Origin: Plotosus lineatus
Taxonomy: Eukaryota > Chordata > Actinopteri > Siluriformes > Plotosidae
NCBI GenBank assembly: GCA_024760905.1
Contig: CM045735.1
Location: forward strand, 27,729,249-27,793,248
DNA length: 64,000 nucleotides
Reading direction: 5' to 3'
Made by a program: the position numbers and the translations under genes. Below, one piece after another: positions 21,873-31,759 of the stretch. A model generated the notes under the pieces. The model did not search any database, had not been told where the DNA came from, and saw only the letters and a list, made by a program, of their open reading frames with translations. Numbering within the stretch: position 1 is the stretch's first letter; each line of letters begins with the position of its first letter.

Positions 21873-22137
21873 CTCTTGGCTTGCAAGGGGGTATTCTCTG
21901 CTTTGTGAACTTGTAGCGAGTGTGTTGCAGTGCTTCGGGTTGCTAACCCTAAAACTATTGCTTGCCGTCTTTCCGAGCTGTCAGCCGACCTTTCGCGGTA
22001 GTCAGTGGGACTTTCCCCAAGGTCTTATCTGTATAAGTTCTCTAAGCATCGATTGATGCTACTACAAAGAGCTTGACGAGCTTCTCTGTAATATATATAT
22101 AGGTCTTCCTTCTGTCTGCATCTTCAGCAAGTATCTC

Positions 22138-22153
22138 ATTATTATATCAGAAC
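22138..22153. repeat. Target-site duplication, left copy (RTE copy 2)
   Basis: ATTATTATATCAGAAC is repeated exactly at 25308-25323 and flanks the second full-length RTE. The insertion site lies right at the 5' edge of the R2-like LINE. Confidence 0.92.
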
Positions 22154-22183
22154 TTCTTCTTCTTTTACTTTCGGCTGCTCCCT

Positions 22184-23693
22184 TCAGGGGTTGCCACAGC
22201 AAATCATGCGCCTCCACCTCACCCTGTCCTCCACATCTTCTTTTCTGACTCCAACGACCTTCATGTCTTCCTTCACCACATCCATAAATCTCTTCTTTGG
22301 TCTTCCTCGAGGCCTTCTGCCTGGTAGTTCAAACCTCAGCATCCTACTGCCAATATACTCACTATCCCTCCTCTGTACATGTCCAAACCATCTCAATCTA
22401 GCCTCTCTGACTTTGTCTCCAAAACATCTTACATGGGCTGTCCCTCTGATATACTCATTTCTGATCCTATCCATCCTCGTTACTCCCAGAGAGAACCTCA
22501 ACATTTTCATCTCCGCTACCTCCAGCTCTGCCTCCTGCCTTTTCCTCAGAGCCACTGTTTCTAAGCCATACAACATCGCTGGCCTCATCACCGTCTTGTA
22601 CACTTTTCCCTTCATTCTTGCTGACACTCTCCTATCGCACATTACACCGGACACTTTTCTCAAACCATTCCAACCTGCCTGCACACACTTCTTCACCTCT
22701 TTTCCCACACTCTCCATTGCTCTGGATTGTTGAGCCTAAGTACTTAAAATCCTCCACCTTCGTTATCCCTGTAACATCACCGTTCCTCCTGGGTCCTTCT
22801 CATTTACTCACATGTATTCTGATTTTCTGAGGCTAACCTTCATTCCTCTCCTTTCCAGGGCATACCTTCACCTCTCTAGATTTTCTTGCACTTGTTCTCT
22901 GCTCTCACTACAGATCACAATGTCATCTGCAAACATCATAGTTCATGGAGATTCTTGTCTCACCTCGTCTGTCAGCCTGTCCATCACCATAGCAAACAAG
23001 AAGGGGCTCAGAGCTGACCCTTGATGCAGTCCCACCTCCACCTTGAATTCGTCGGTCACACCGACAGCACACCTCACCACTGTCTTACATCTCTCATACA
23101 TGTCCTGCACCACTCATACTTCTCTGCCACTCCAGACTTCCTCATGCAATACCACAGTTCTTCTCTTGGCACCCTGTCATATGCTTTTTCCAGATCCACA
23201 AAGGCACAATGTAGCTCCCTCTGACCTTCTCTGTACTTCTCTATTAACATCCTCAAAGCAAACATTGCATCTGTGGTGCTCTTTCTTGGCATGAAACCAA
23301 ACTGTTGTTCACAAATGCTGACCTCTGCCCTTAGTCTAGCTTCCACTATTCTTTCCCATAACTTCATCGTATGGCTCATCAACTTTATCCCTCTGTAGTT
23401 GCTGCAACTCTGCACGTCTCCTTGTTCTTAAAAATGGGCACCAGCACACTTCTCCTCCACTCCTCCGGCATCTGCTCACTGTCTAGTACCTTGTTGAATG
23501 TTCTTGTCAGAAAATCTACTGCTACCTCTCCTAGACACTTCCATACCTCCACAGGTATATCATCAGGACCAACTGCCTTTCCATTCTTCATCCTCTTCAA
23601 TGCCCTTCTCACTTCACCCTTATTGATCTTTGCTACGTCCTGCTCCTCAATGGTCACCTCTTCTACTCTTTTTTTCTCTCTCATTTTCCTCAT
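22184..23693 (-). pseudogene. RTE ORF2: reverse transcriptase, broken
   Basis: The frame starts with ATG 23693 (MREKKRVEEVTIEEQD), the same start as the intact RT frame of copy 1. A one-base deletion near 23423 breaks it at FKNKETCRV. RT core blocks continue at 23415-23074 ([32 protein letters not shown]), then a small deletion after SGVAEKY shifts the frame. The GLHQGSALSPFLF and MFADDIVIC region is still readable around 23020-22800. The C-terminal domain is open from 22717 to 22184. Confidence 0.88.
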
Positions 23694-25173
23694 TCATCAG
23701 CTCTTCAAAGTACTCTTTCCATCTTCCCAGCACACTTCTGTCATCAGTCAATACATTTCCCTCTCTGTCCTTTATCAATCTAACTTGCTGCATATCCTTC
23801 AAATCTCTATTTCTCTGCTGTGCCAACCTGTATAGATCATTTTCTCCCTCTTTACTATCCAGCCTATCATACAAGTCATCATACGCCCTCTGTTTGGCCT
23901 TAGCCACTGCTACTTTCGCCTTACACTGTGTCTCCCTGTACTCCTGTTTACTCTCTTCGGTCCTCTCAATGTCCCACTTCTTCTTAGCTAACCTCTTCCT
24001 TTGTACACACTCCTGCACTTCCTCATTCCACCACCAAGTCTCCTTATCTACTTTCCTTCCAGAGGACACACCAAGTACTCTCCTACCGGTGTCCCTGATC
24101 ACATTTGCTGTGGTTGTCCAGTCATTTGGAAGCACTTCCTGGCCACCCAAAGCCTGTTTCAACTCCTCCTTGAAGACAATGTGACACTCTTCTTTTTTCA
24201 GCTTCCACCACTTTGTCTTCTGCTCTGCCTTTGCCCTTTTCACCTTTCTCACCATCAGAGTCATCCTGCATACCACCATCCTATGCTGTTTGGCAACACT
24301 CTCACCCACTATGACTTTGCAGTCACTGACTTCCTTCAAATTACATCGCCTGCACAAGATGTAGTCTACCTGTGTGCTCCTACCTCCGCTTTTATAAGTC
24401 ACTCTATGCTCCTTTCTCTTCTGGAAGAAAGTATTTACCACAGCCATTTCCATCCTTTTTGCAAAATCTACCAACATCTGTCCTTCTGCGTTCCTGTCCT
24501 GGATACCAAACCTGCCCATCACTTCCTCGTCCCCTCTGTTGCCTGCACCAACATGTCCATTGAAGTCTGCACCAATGACCACTCTTTCACCTCTGGGGGT
24601 ACTCTGCATCACTTCATCTAAGTCACTCCAGAATCTCTCCTTCTCTTCAAGCTCACATCCTGCCTGTGGGGCATAAGCACTAACAACATTGAGCATTACA
24701 CCTTCAATTTCTAACTTGAGACTCATCACTCTGTCTGACACTCTTTTCACTTTTAGAACATTCCTGACAAACTCCTCCTGCAAGATGACTCCTACTCCAT
24801 TTCTCTTCCCATCCACACCGTGATAAAATAGCTTAAACCCTGCTCCTAAGCTTTTAGCTTTGCTACCTTTCCACCTGGTCTCCTGAACACACAGTATGTC
24901 CACCTTCCTCCTCTGCATCATGTCAGCTAGCTCCCTATCTTTTCCTTGCATAGTTCCAACATTCAAAGTCCCCACTCTCAGTCCTAGACTCATGCCTTTC
25001 CTTTTCTCTCTCTGCCTACGGACACGCCTCCCACCTCTCCTTCTTTGACGTCTTCGACCAACAGTAGTCCAATTTCCATCAGCACCCTGTTGATTGACAG
25101 CACTGATGGCGGTCGTTGTTAACCCGGGCCTCGACCGATCCGGTATGGGGGTAGGACTTCTGATTTGCATCAT
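23647..25173 (-). CDS. RTE ORF1: endonuclease and linker, intact 508 codons
   Basis: This open frame of 508 codons has the proline- and arginine-rich start (IPDRSRPGL, GRRRQRRRGGRRVRRQRE), GTLNVGTMQGK, VQETRWKG, VVSAYAPQAG, GADFNGHVGAGNR and VDYILCRRCN, with the catalytic Glu, Asp and Asn of apurinic-type endonucleases. A basic linker then runs to LGRWKEYFEELMNEENE. In the +1-shifted A7 run the frame ends with KKSRRGDH at 23647. It overlaps the RT frame starting at ATG 23693 by 47 nt. The endonuclease would nick target DNA for target-primed reverse transcription. Expression is unknown. Confidence 0.85.
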   Translation of the reverse strand: MMQIRSPTPIPDRSRPGLTTTAISAVNQQGADGNWTTVGRRRQRRRGGRRVRRQREKRKGMSLGLRVGTLNVGTMQGKDRELADMMQRRKVDILCVQETRWKGSKAKSLGAGFKLFYHGVDGKRNGVGVILQEEFVRNVLKVKRVSDRVMSLKLEIEGVMLNVVSAYAPQAGCELEEKERFWSDLDEVMQSTPRGERVVIGADFNGHVGAGNRGDEEVMGRFGIQDRNAEGQMLVDFAKRMEMAVVNTFFQKRKEHRVTYKSGGRSTQVDYILCRRCNLKEVSDCKVIVGESVAKQHRMVVCRMTLMVRKVKRAKAEQKTKWWKLKKEECHIVFKEELKQALGGQEVLPNDWTTTANVIRDTGRRVLGVSSGRKVDKETWWWNEEVQECVQRKRLAKKKWDIERTEESKQEYRETQCKAKVAVAKAKQRAYDDLYDRLDSKEGENDLYRLAQQRNRDLKDMQQVRLIKDREGNVLTDDRSVLGRWKEYFEELMNEENEREKKSRRGDH

Positions 25174-25307
25174 AAATGTTTGGCATTGGTTTTACGTCGG
25201 ATGCCCTTCCTGACACAACCCTCTGCATTTCTCCGGGCTTGGGACCGGCATGAGGGGGAGAGACACTGGTTAGTGCCCCCCCCCCCCCCCCACCTCATGG
25301 CTGCATT

Positions 25308-25323
25308 ATTATTATATCAGAAC
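25308..25323. repeat. Target-site duplication, right copy (RTE copy 2)
   Basis: This is the second copy of ATTATTATATCAGAAC. Confidence 0.92.
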
Positions 25324-25418
25324 CCAGTTTCAAAATTTTATATAAATCTGTTTTTCTATAGAACTCTTTGTACATAATTTATATATAACACATTTCTATA
25401 GAACTTTGATCCTAAAGT

Positions 25419-25702
25419 TTATTCATTCATTCCTTCATTCATTCCCTGAACTATTCAATCCTAATTAGGGTTAAGGGGAGGCTTACACCCATCTTAGCCG
25501 ACTCCGGGCAAGGGCAAAATACACCCTGGATAGCTCACCAGGCCATCGCATGGCAGAAAAATGCTGACAGCTATTCAGCCTAGTCTTGATGAAAGTCAAC
25601 AATGGCTCTTTTACATGCCTCTCACCGTAGATAGTAAGAGACATGGCTGGCCTTTGATAACCCAGTTAGCTGCACTGTGGACAACAGTGACAACCTGTGT
25701 CC
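25419..25702 (-). mobile_element. SINE, type B tail, degenerate
   Basis: On the minus strand the readable order is AACCTTGTCACTG-like head remnant, the GCAGCTAACTGGGTTATCAA body block, TAAAAGAGCCATTGTTGACT, a CCTGGTGAGCTATCCAGGG block, and the type B tail ending in TAGGATTGAATAG and a (GAATG)n-like run. The tRNA-like head is missing and the sequence is clearly diverged. It belongs to the same type as 5906-6161, 31383-31723 and 40496-40742. Confidence 0.8.
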
Positions 25703-25799
25703 TAAATTTCTATAGCTTAATTGTATAGTACATTTTTCATAAAATTTCTATCAAATATTTTTTGAAGGGTCTGTCCTTGAGGTTCTGAGAGGCAGACTA

Positions 25800-25985
25800 T
25801 AGGTCATCCCAGGTACTCATCTCGTACTATATAGCCTTGTGCTCAGCCCTCTCCCAGCTAGAAATAAGGTTTCTGATTATGTAGTAAGTTTGGATGGTGC
25901 TTCGGTATCATCATGTGTAGCAGTAAAGGACCCTGGAATGATTATTGACCCTGGTCTTTCATTTGAAGGTCATTTACAGAGAGAA
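25800..25985 (+). pseudogene. L2-like LINE fragment, late RT region
   Basis: In the plus strand a short stretch reads SDYVVSLDGASVSSC and VKDPGMIIDPGLSFEGH. This matches the region after the catalytic motif in L2/CR1-type reverse transcriptases (usually VRDLGVIFD with LSFxxHI). It is only about 60 codons long and abuts an opposite-strand L2-like piece. Confidence 0.65.
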
Positions 25986-26430
25986 AAGTAACTTTTCTAG
26001 GGTCTAGGACAGAACCTTGTTGAACACCAAACTTAACATTAGAACGTACAGAGAAATTACCATTTACATCTACAAACTGATAACAGTCAATTAAAAAAAA
26101 ATTAAACCAGGAGAAGGCAGTTCACTTAACTTCAACAACATTTTCTAATCTGTCAAGGAGAATTGTTTGACCAATAGCATCAAAGGCTGCACAAAGGTCA
26201 CTAAGTAACACAAGCAGGGAGACATAGCCGTAGACCACCAGTAAATCATTTACCACCTGAATGAATGCTTTCTCTGTGCTGTGATGAGGCCTAAATCCTG
26301 ACTGATACATTTCATAAATGCTATTCCTACAAAGATATGAACATAACTGCTTTGCTACAGCTTTTTCGAAGATTATAAAGATGAAAGGGAGGCTTGATAT
26401 TGGTCTATAATTGGACAGTTTATATGGATT
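25986..26430 (-). pseudogene. L2-like LINE fragment, early RT region
   Basis: The minus strand reads NYRPISSLPFIFIIFEKAVA, YQSGFRPHHSTEKAFIQVVN and LVLLSDLCAAFDAIGQTIL. These are the RT palm blocks of L2-type LINEs, including the first catalytic region (D in SAAFDT, here CAAFDA). The fragment is internal, with neither endonuclease nor 3' end. It lies head to head with the late-RT piece on the plus strand, so an inversion or two separate insertions are possible. Confidence 0.78.
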
Positions 26431-26433
26431 GAG

Positions 26434-29400
26434 ATCACTGCAGCAGTGAGGGGGGGGGGTCACAAACAAGTGGCCGCCCTCACGCCGGTTCCAAGCCCAA
26501 ATAAATGCAGAGGGTTGTGACAGGAAGGGCATCCGGCGTAAAACTTTTGCCAGAATACAAAATGCAAACCGTAAAGAAAAATTTCATAATGAATCGGTTG
26601 AGGCCCAGGTTAACAACGACTGCCATCAGTGCTGTTAACCAACAGGATGCTGGTGGAAATTGGACTACTGTTGGTCGAAGAAGGGGAGGTCGAAGAAGGA
26701 GAGGTGGGAGGCGTGTCCGTAGGCAGACAGAGAAGAGGAAAAGCATGAGTTTAGAACTGAGAGTAGGGACTTTGAATGCTGGAACTATGACAGGAAAAGG
26801 TAGAGAGCTGGCTGACATGATGCAAAGGAGGAAGATGGACATACTGTGTGTTCAGGAGATCGGGTGGAAAGGTAGCAAAGCTACAAGCTTAGGAGCGGGG
26901 TTTAAGGTGTTTTTTCATGGTGTGGATGGGAAGAGAAATGTTCTAGAAGTGAAAAGAGTGTCAGACAGAGTGATGAGTCTCAAGTTAGAAATGGAAGGTT
27001 CAATGTTATTGTGCTTATGCCCCACAGGTAGGATGTGAGCTAGAAGAGAAGGAGAGACTCTGGAGTGAGTTCGATGAAGTGATGCAGAGTACCTCCAGAG
27101 GTGAAAGAGTGATTATTGGTGCAGACTTCAATGGACATGTTGGTGCAGGCAACAGAGGGGACGAGGAAGTGATGGGCAGGTTTGGTATCCAGGACAGGAA
27201 CACAGAATGACAGATGTTGATAGATTTTGCAAAAAGGATGGAAATGGCTGTGGTGAATACTTTCTTCCAGAAGAGACAGGAGCATAGGGTGACTTATTAA
27301 AGCGGAGGTAAGAGCACACAAGTACACTGCATCTTGTGTAGGCAATGTAATTTGAAGGTAGTCAGTGACTGCAAAGTAGTAGTGGGTGAGAGTGTTGCCA
27401 AACAGCATAGGATGGTGGTGTGCAAGATGACACTGATGGTGAGAAAGTTGAAGAAGGCAAAGGTAGAGTAGAAGACAAAGTTGTGGAAGCTGAAAAAGGA
27501 AGAGTGTTGGGTTGTCTTCAAGGAGGAGTTGAAACAGGCTTTGGGTAGTCAGGAAGTGCTTCCAGATGACTTGACAAATACAGCTAATGTGATCAGGGAG
27601 ACAGGGAGGAGAGTACTTGGCATGTCCTCAGGAAGGACAGTAGATAAGGAGACTTGGTGGTGGAATGAGGAAGTGCAGGAGTGTGTACAAAAGAAGAGGT
27701 TAGCTAGGAAGAAGTGGGACAGAGAGGACTGAAGAGGGTAAACAGGAGTACAGGGAGACACAGGGTAAGGCAAAGGTAGTGGTGTCAAAGGCCAAACAGT
27801 ATGATGACTTGTATGCTAGGTTAGACAGTAAGGAGGGAGAATATGATTTATAAAGGTTGGCCCAGCAGAGAAATAGAGATGGGAAGGACATTCAGCAAGT
27901 TAGAGTGATTAAGGACAGAGTGGGAAACGTCTTGACTGATGACAGAAGTGTACTGGGAAGATGGAAAGACTACTTTGAATAGCTGATGAATGAGGAAAAT
28001 GAGAGAGAGAAAAAAGTAGAAGAGGTTACTGTTGAGGACCAGGAAATAGCAAAGATTAGTAAGGGTGAAGTGAGAAGGGCATTGAAGAGGATGAGTAGAA
28101 AGGCAGTTGGTCCTGATGACATGCCGGTGGAGGTATGGAAGTGTCTAGGAGAGGTAGCAGTAGATTTCCTGACAAGACCTTTCAACACGGTCTTAGAGAG
28201 TGAGCAGATACCGGAGGAATGGAGAAGTGTTCTTGTGCCCATTTTAAAGAACAAGGGAGTTGTGCAGAGTTCTGGCAACTACAGAGGGATAAAGTTGATG
28301 AGCCATACAATGAAGTTATGGGAAAGTATAGTGGAAGCTAGACTAAGGGCAAAGTCAGCATTTGCGAACAACAGTTTGGTTTCATGCCAAGAAAGAGCAC
28401 CACAGATGCAGTGTTTGCTTTGAGTATGTTAATAGAAAAGTACAGAGAAGGTCGGAAGGAGCTGCATTGTGCTTATGTGGATCTGGAGAAAGCAGAGAAG
28501 TATGTCAGAATGGTGCAGGACATGCATGAGAGATGTAAGACAGTGGTGAGGTGTGCTGTCAGTGTGACAGAAGAGTTCAAGGTGGAGGTGGGACTGCATC
28601 AAGGGTCAGCTCTGAGCCCCTTCTTGTTTGCTATGGTGATGGATAGGCTGACAGACTAGGTTATATAAGATTCCCCATGGACTATGATGTTTGCAGATGA
28701 CATTGTGATCTGTAGTGAGAGCAGAGAACAAGAGCAGGAAAATCGAGAGAGGTGGAGATATGCCCTGGAAAGGAGAGCAATGAAGGTTAGCCTCAGTAAA
28801 ACAGAATACGTACATGTATGTGAACGACAAGGACCCAAGAGGAACGGTGAGGTTACAGGGAGCAGAGATAAAGAAGGTGGAGGATTTTAAGTACAGTACT
28901 TAGGCTCAACAATCCAGAGCAATGGAGAGTGTGGAAAAGATGTGAAGAAGTGTGTGCAGGCTGGTTGGGATGGTTGGAGAAAAGTGTCCGGTGTGATGTG
29001 TGATAGGAAGGTATCGGCAAGAATGAAAGGAAAAGTGTACAAGACGGTGATGAGGCCAGCGATGTTGTATAGTTTAGAAACAGTGGCCCTGGGGAAAAGA
29101 TAGGAGGCTGAGCTGGAGGTAGCAGAGATGAAAATGTTGAGGTTCTCTTTGGGAGTAAGGAGGATGGCTAGGATCAGAGGGACAGCATATGTTAGAGGTT
29201 TTGGAGACAAAGTCAGAGAGGCAAGATTGAGATGGTTTGGACATGAACAGAGAAGGGACAGTGAGTATATTGGTAGTAGGATGCTGAGGTTGGAACTGCC
29301 AGGCAGAAGGCCAAGAGGAAGACCAAAGAGAAGATTTATGGATGTGGTGAAGGAGGACATGAAGGTAGTTGGAGTAAAAGTAGAAGATACAGAGGATAGG

Positions 29401-29469
29401 GTGAGATGGAGGAGGATGGTTTGCTGTGGCAACCCCTGAAGGGAACAGCCAAAAGGAAAAGAAGAAGAA
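26434..29469 (+). mobile_element. Near full-length RTE-like LINE, decayed (copy 3)
   Basis: The element starts with the leader near 26434 (GCAGTGAGGGGGGGG), continues with AGGAAGGGCATCCGGCGTAA, the full coding region, and a 3' end with GGGAACAGCCAAAAGG and a GAAGAAG tail. No convincing target duplication is visible because hAT-derived sequence follows directly. Many stops, frameshifts and several in-frame deletions show that it is older than copies 1 and 2. It has the six-adenine EN/RT junction. Confidence 0.92.
26505..29439 (+). pseudogene. Broken EN-RT polyprotein of RTE copy 3
   Basis: The first frame (26505-27038) covers the arginine-rich start and the endonuclease up to LKLEMEG. About 13 residues before NVLEVKRV are missing compared with other copies. 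The catalytic GADFNGH block and the linker are split by stops, and the TGA in the TGACAG context at about 27208 is one of them. The EN/RT junction is open (27986-28423). In the RT, the AYDRVPREELWYCMRKSG segment is deleted in frame (DLEKAEKYVRM). GLHQGSALSPFLFAM and MFADDIVIC are present but in different frames. The C-terminus (29128-29439) has a short deletion after RRMARIRG. Confidence 0.88.
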
Positions 29470-29900
29470 CCAGATATTAGTAACCTTTTCCGGGAACTTC
29501 ACAGAAAAAAGTCAGAAAATAAAAAAACGTAAAAATTAAAAAAAAAAAACTTTTTTAAGTTTTACGCCTGATGCTCTTCCTGTCGCAACCCTCTTCCATT
29601 TATCCAGGTTTGGGACCAGCGTGAGGGTGAACACTGGTTTGTGCCCCTCCTCACGGCTGCATTTCCCCCTCATGGCTGCATTACGAATATTACTAATATC
29701 TAGTCACTAATATGTCCGGTTACTAATATCTGGTTGTACCTGGCTTACTGGAAAACAATAAATGTTTACGTTTAGGCAGCCCTGCGATCATCACACTTTT
29801 TCTTTTTACAAACTGCCCCCCCCCCCCCCCCCCCCCCCCCCATCAGAGAAGGGAAAAGATATGTGGCCCTTGCAGGAAAAAGTTTTGGCACCCCTGGTAT
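29470..29900. mobile_element. Second hAT-like element, two inverted halves around RTE 5' scrap
   Basis: At 29470-29530 the plus strand repeats the CAGATATTAGTAACC...TTCCGGGAACTTCACAG part of the element at 8243-9050. At 29691-29900 the complementary strand matches that element's left end, from the terminal CCAGGGGTGCC and CTTTTTCCTGCAAGGGCCAC to CGTAAACATTTATTGTTTTCC. The two halves therefore point in opposite directions. Between them (29556-29690) lies an RTE 5' leader scrap. A C-run at 29817-29840 replaces a G-rich stretch of the relative. Confidence 0.75.
29556..29690 (-). pseudogene. RTE leader fragment
   Basis: On the minus strand it has GCAGCCGTGAGG, the TGGGACC...TGGATAAATGGAAGAGGGTT block and GACAGGAAGAGCATCAGGCG, all from the RTE 5' leader. 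A second GCAGCCATGAGG start just upstream suggests a partial duplication. There is no coding sequence. Confidence 0.8.
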
Positions 29901-30184
29901 ACAGTATAGAATTTCAAAGGAGTTAAATTTATGTCTATATTTTTGTATAAGGCCGAGATTATAAATATAAATAATGGTGAAGCCTCCTCTTCCAGTTAGA
30001 TGAGTTTGGTGTATATTATTGTAGCTGAGAGGACTCACCTCATGCTACATACTCACTGGTTTTAATTAATCTTTCTGTTAAACACATTACACTAAACTCC
30101 TGATCAGTAAGAATTTAATTAACCATCAGCAGTTTAGATGTAAGAGGTCTAACATTTAACAGCCCTATCTTTAGATCAAAGGTG
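29901..30184. other. AT-rich DNA without a recognisable feature
   Basis: No motif or repeat end could be recognised here. Confidence 0.4.
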
Positions 30185-30530
30185 CCTATTGTGCATGTCT
30201 ATGGACTGTGGAAATAAATTGGAGTACCAAAAGAAAAACACTGTTAAAAAAAATCACTGTTATGTTCTAACAGCCCATAGGTCTGACAACCCCAACCCAA
30301 ATTAACTGAGTAGGGTGTGCCCAACTGATTCATGCAAGGTGCCCATCTGATATGAGTAGGTTGGAACCAATGGTTTGTCACAACATAGAGCTTTCCGTGA
30401 GAATGCTCACTCAAGAAAGGTCAGAACATGCAGACTCCACACAGAAATAACCGCCGACCCCAATACTCAAATGAGGAACCTCTCACTGTGAGGCAGATAT
30501 GCCAACCATTGAGCCACCGTGACACCTGTA
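30185..30530 (-). mobile_element. Degenerate fish-type SINE, split
   Basis: Two parts of the SINE family seen at 13010-13232 are visible: 30185-30245 (GCATGTCTATGGACTGTGG, complement of the cysteine-tRNA-SINE tail block) and 30405-30530 (AACATGCAGACTCCACACAG ... GAGCCACCGTGACACC). About 160 bp of unrelated sequence separates them, so the copy was interrupted or rearranged. It is strongly diverged. Confidence 0.6.
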
Positions 30531-30944
30531 CTAAATCACTAAATCAGTTTCTAAATCTGTTTCCTTAATATAACATTTTCACCACCATGCTTTATAGTGG
30601 GTGTGATGATGTTCTCTTGTTCCCATATCAAACCCTCTACAATTCATCTGACCAGAGCACATTATTCCAAAAGACATGGGACTCACATATTAGGAATTCC
30701 CACTGAAAAATGGTGGACGCTTAAATCCAGAAACTTAACTACAAAAGCATCCAGATGTATCTGTGCAGATGCATGAATCCAAGCACATTGCCTTTGAAAA
30801 TCTGAATCAATTCAGTGAACATATTGGAATATCTGACTATTTCCTGTGATGCCCTATTTAAATATGCAATTCATATTTAAATAGCCCTTTACCAGAGAGT
30901 CCCCTCTTTGCAGGCTCAGAAAACATGGGGGAAAAGATGGGTGT
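30531..30944. other. Possible DNA-transposon relic
   Basis: The stretch CACCACCATGCTTTATAGTG ... CATCTGACCAGAGCACATTA recalls antisense transposase-like sequence that is common in fish repeats. There is no readable frame or inverted end, so this is only a hint. Confidence 0.3.
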
Positions 30945-31078
30945 GTGTGTGTGTGTGTGTGAGAAATTTCACAGACTATAAACTAGAGAAGCTTCTTAAT
31001 GAAGTTGAGGTGTACAAAATATACTGTTTGGCATGTTATCCTCCGGAATCAACACCAAATGCAAGAAGTCTGAGTAGG

Positions 31079-31136
<58 letters not shown>

Positions 31137-31137
31137 A
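30940..31137. repeat. Two TG/GT microsatellites
   Basis: Pure GT runs lie at about 30941-30961 and 31081-31134. The second ends in GAGAGA. Confidence 0.9.
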
Positions 31138-31370
31138 GACCGTCAGTGCTGTGGGTTTGGAAAGACATTCACATATCAATTTAAAAAAGAAGTGGTCATA
31201 CCTAAAGGTGGCCATTAAGTGTAAATGTGTACATACTACTTAGTTTGACAAATCTTCAATGTAAACATGCCAGTAAAAGAAACAGGATATCAAAAAAAAA
31301 GTGGATAGCCAAGACTTTGATTCATATTTAAGTATGATTTATTGTTTTAAAACAGACAATGAGACAGAGG

Positions 31371-31735
31371 ACATGCAGTCACGGGGCAGTGGTGGTCTAG
31401 TGGTATAAGGCGCTGGATCGCTGATCCAAAGGTTGGGGGTTCGAGTCCCATTCTCCACAAGGTTGTCACTGTCCCCCCCAGTGCAGCTAACTGGGTTATC
31501 AAAGGTGGGCCATGTCTCTCACTGTCTATGGTGAGAGGCATGTAAAAGAACCATTGCTGACTTTCGACAAGAGTAGGCTGCAAAGCCGTCAGCGTGTTTC
31601 CGTCCTGCGATGGCCTGGCGAGCTGTCCAGGGTGTACTCTGCCCTCGCCCTGAGTTGTCTGGGATGGGCACCAGCCTCCCCGCGACCCTAATTTGGATGA
31701 AATGGTTACAGAAAATGAACTGAACATGCAGTCAC
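31371..31735 (+). mobile_element. Full-length SINE, type B tail, 12-bp TSD
   Basis: The body at 31383-31723 is flanked by the 12-bp repeat ACATGCAGTCAC (31371-31382 and 31724-31735). It starts GGGGCAGTGGTGGTCTAGTG, the A-box-like part, with B-box-like GGTTCGAGTCC at about 31438. The shared body runs to TCAGCGTGTTTCCGTCCTGC. Then follows the type B tail (GATGGCCTGGCGAGCTGTCC ... GGATGAAATGGTTACAGAAA). Head and body are nearly the same as in the RTE-tailed SINEs, only the tail differs. It lies just beyond the truncated 3' LTR of the retrovirus. Confidence 0.93.
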
Positions 31736-31759
31736 AGTAACATGCCACAGACTGGGGGA

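Larger units (their letters stand above)
19604..22137 (-). mobile_element. Zinc-finger LINE of R2/NeSL/HERO type (decayed)
   Basis: On the minus strand this element has a leader near 22137-21880 containing a small hairpin (AGCATC...GATGCT) and a direct repeat of GAGCTT, then an N-terminal C2HC finger, a basic linker, an RT with AYMDDVTV in the catalytic position, and a thumb-like region. The zinc finger before the RT and the absence of an upstream apurinic-type endonuclease suggest the R2-like groups that use a restriction-like endonuclease at the C-terminus. That C-terminus is not visible, so the copy is probably 3' truncated at about 19604. The clade is an inference, HERO being my first guess. 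Confidence 0.65.
22154..25307 (-). mobile_element. Full-length RTE-like LINE with TSD (copy 2)
   Basis: This 3,154-bp minus-strand element is flanked by a 16-bp target-site duplication. It has the same structure as copy 1: leader beginning GCAGCCATGAGGTGGG, EN-linker frame, RT frame, and a 3' end with GAAGGGAGCAGCCGAAAG and a GAA-rich tail. It shares with copy 1 the A7 run, the residues KVIVGESVAKQHRM and LPNDWTTTANVIRDTG, and NKVLDSEQMPEEW, which separate these two from the other copies. They are sister insertions in opposite orientation 4.3 kb apart. Confidence 0.95.

Noticed and set aside
31383..31460. Functional tRNA gene
   Set aside because: The tRNA-like sequence has A- and B-box-like parts but is followed by the SINE body, is flanked by a target-site duplication and recurs in several SINE copies.
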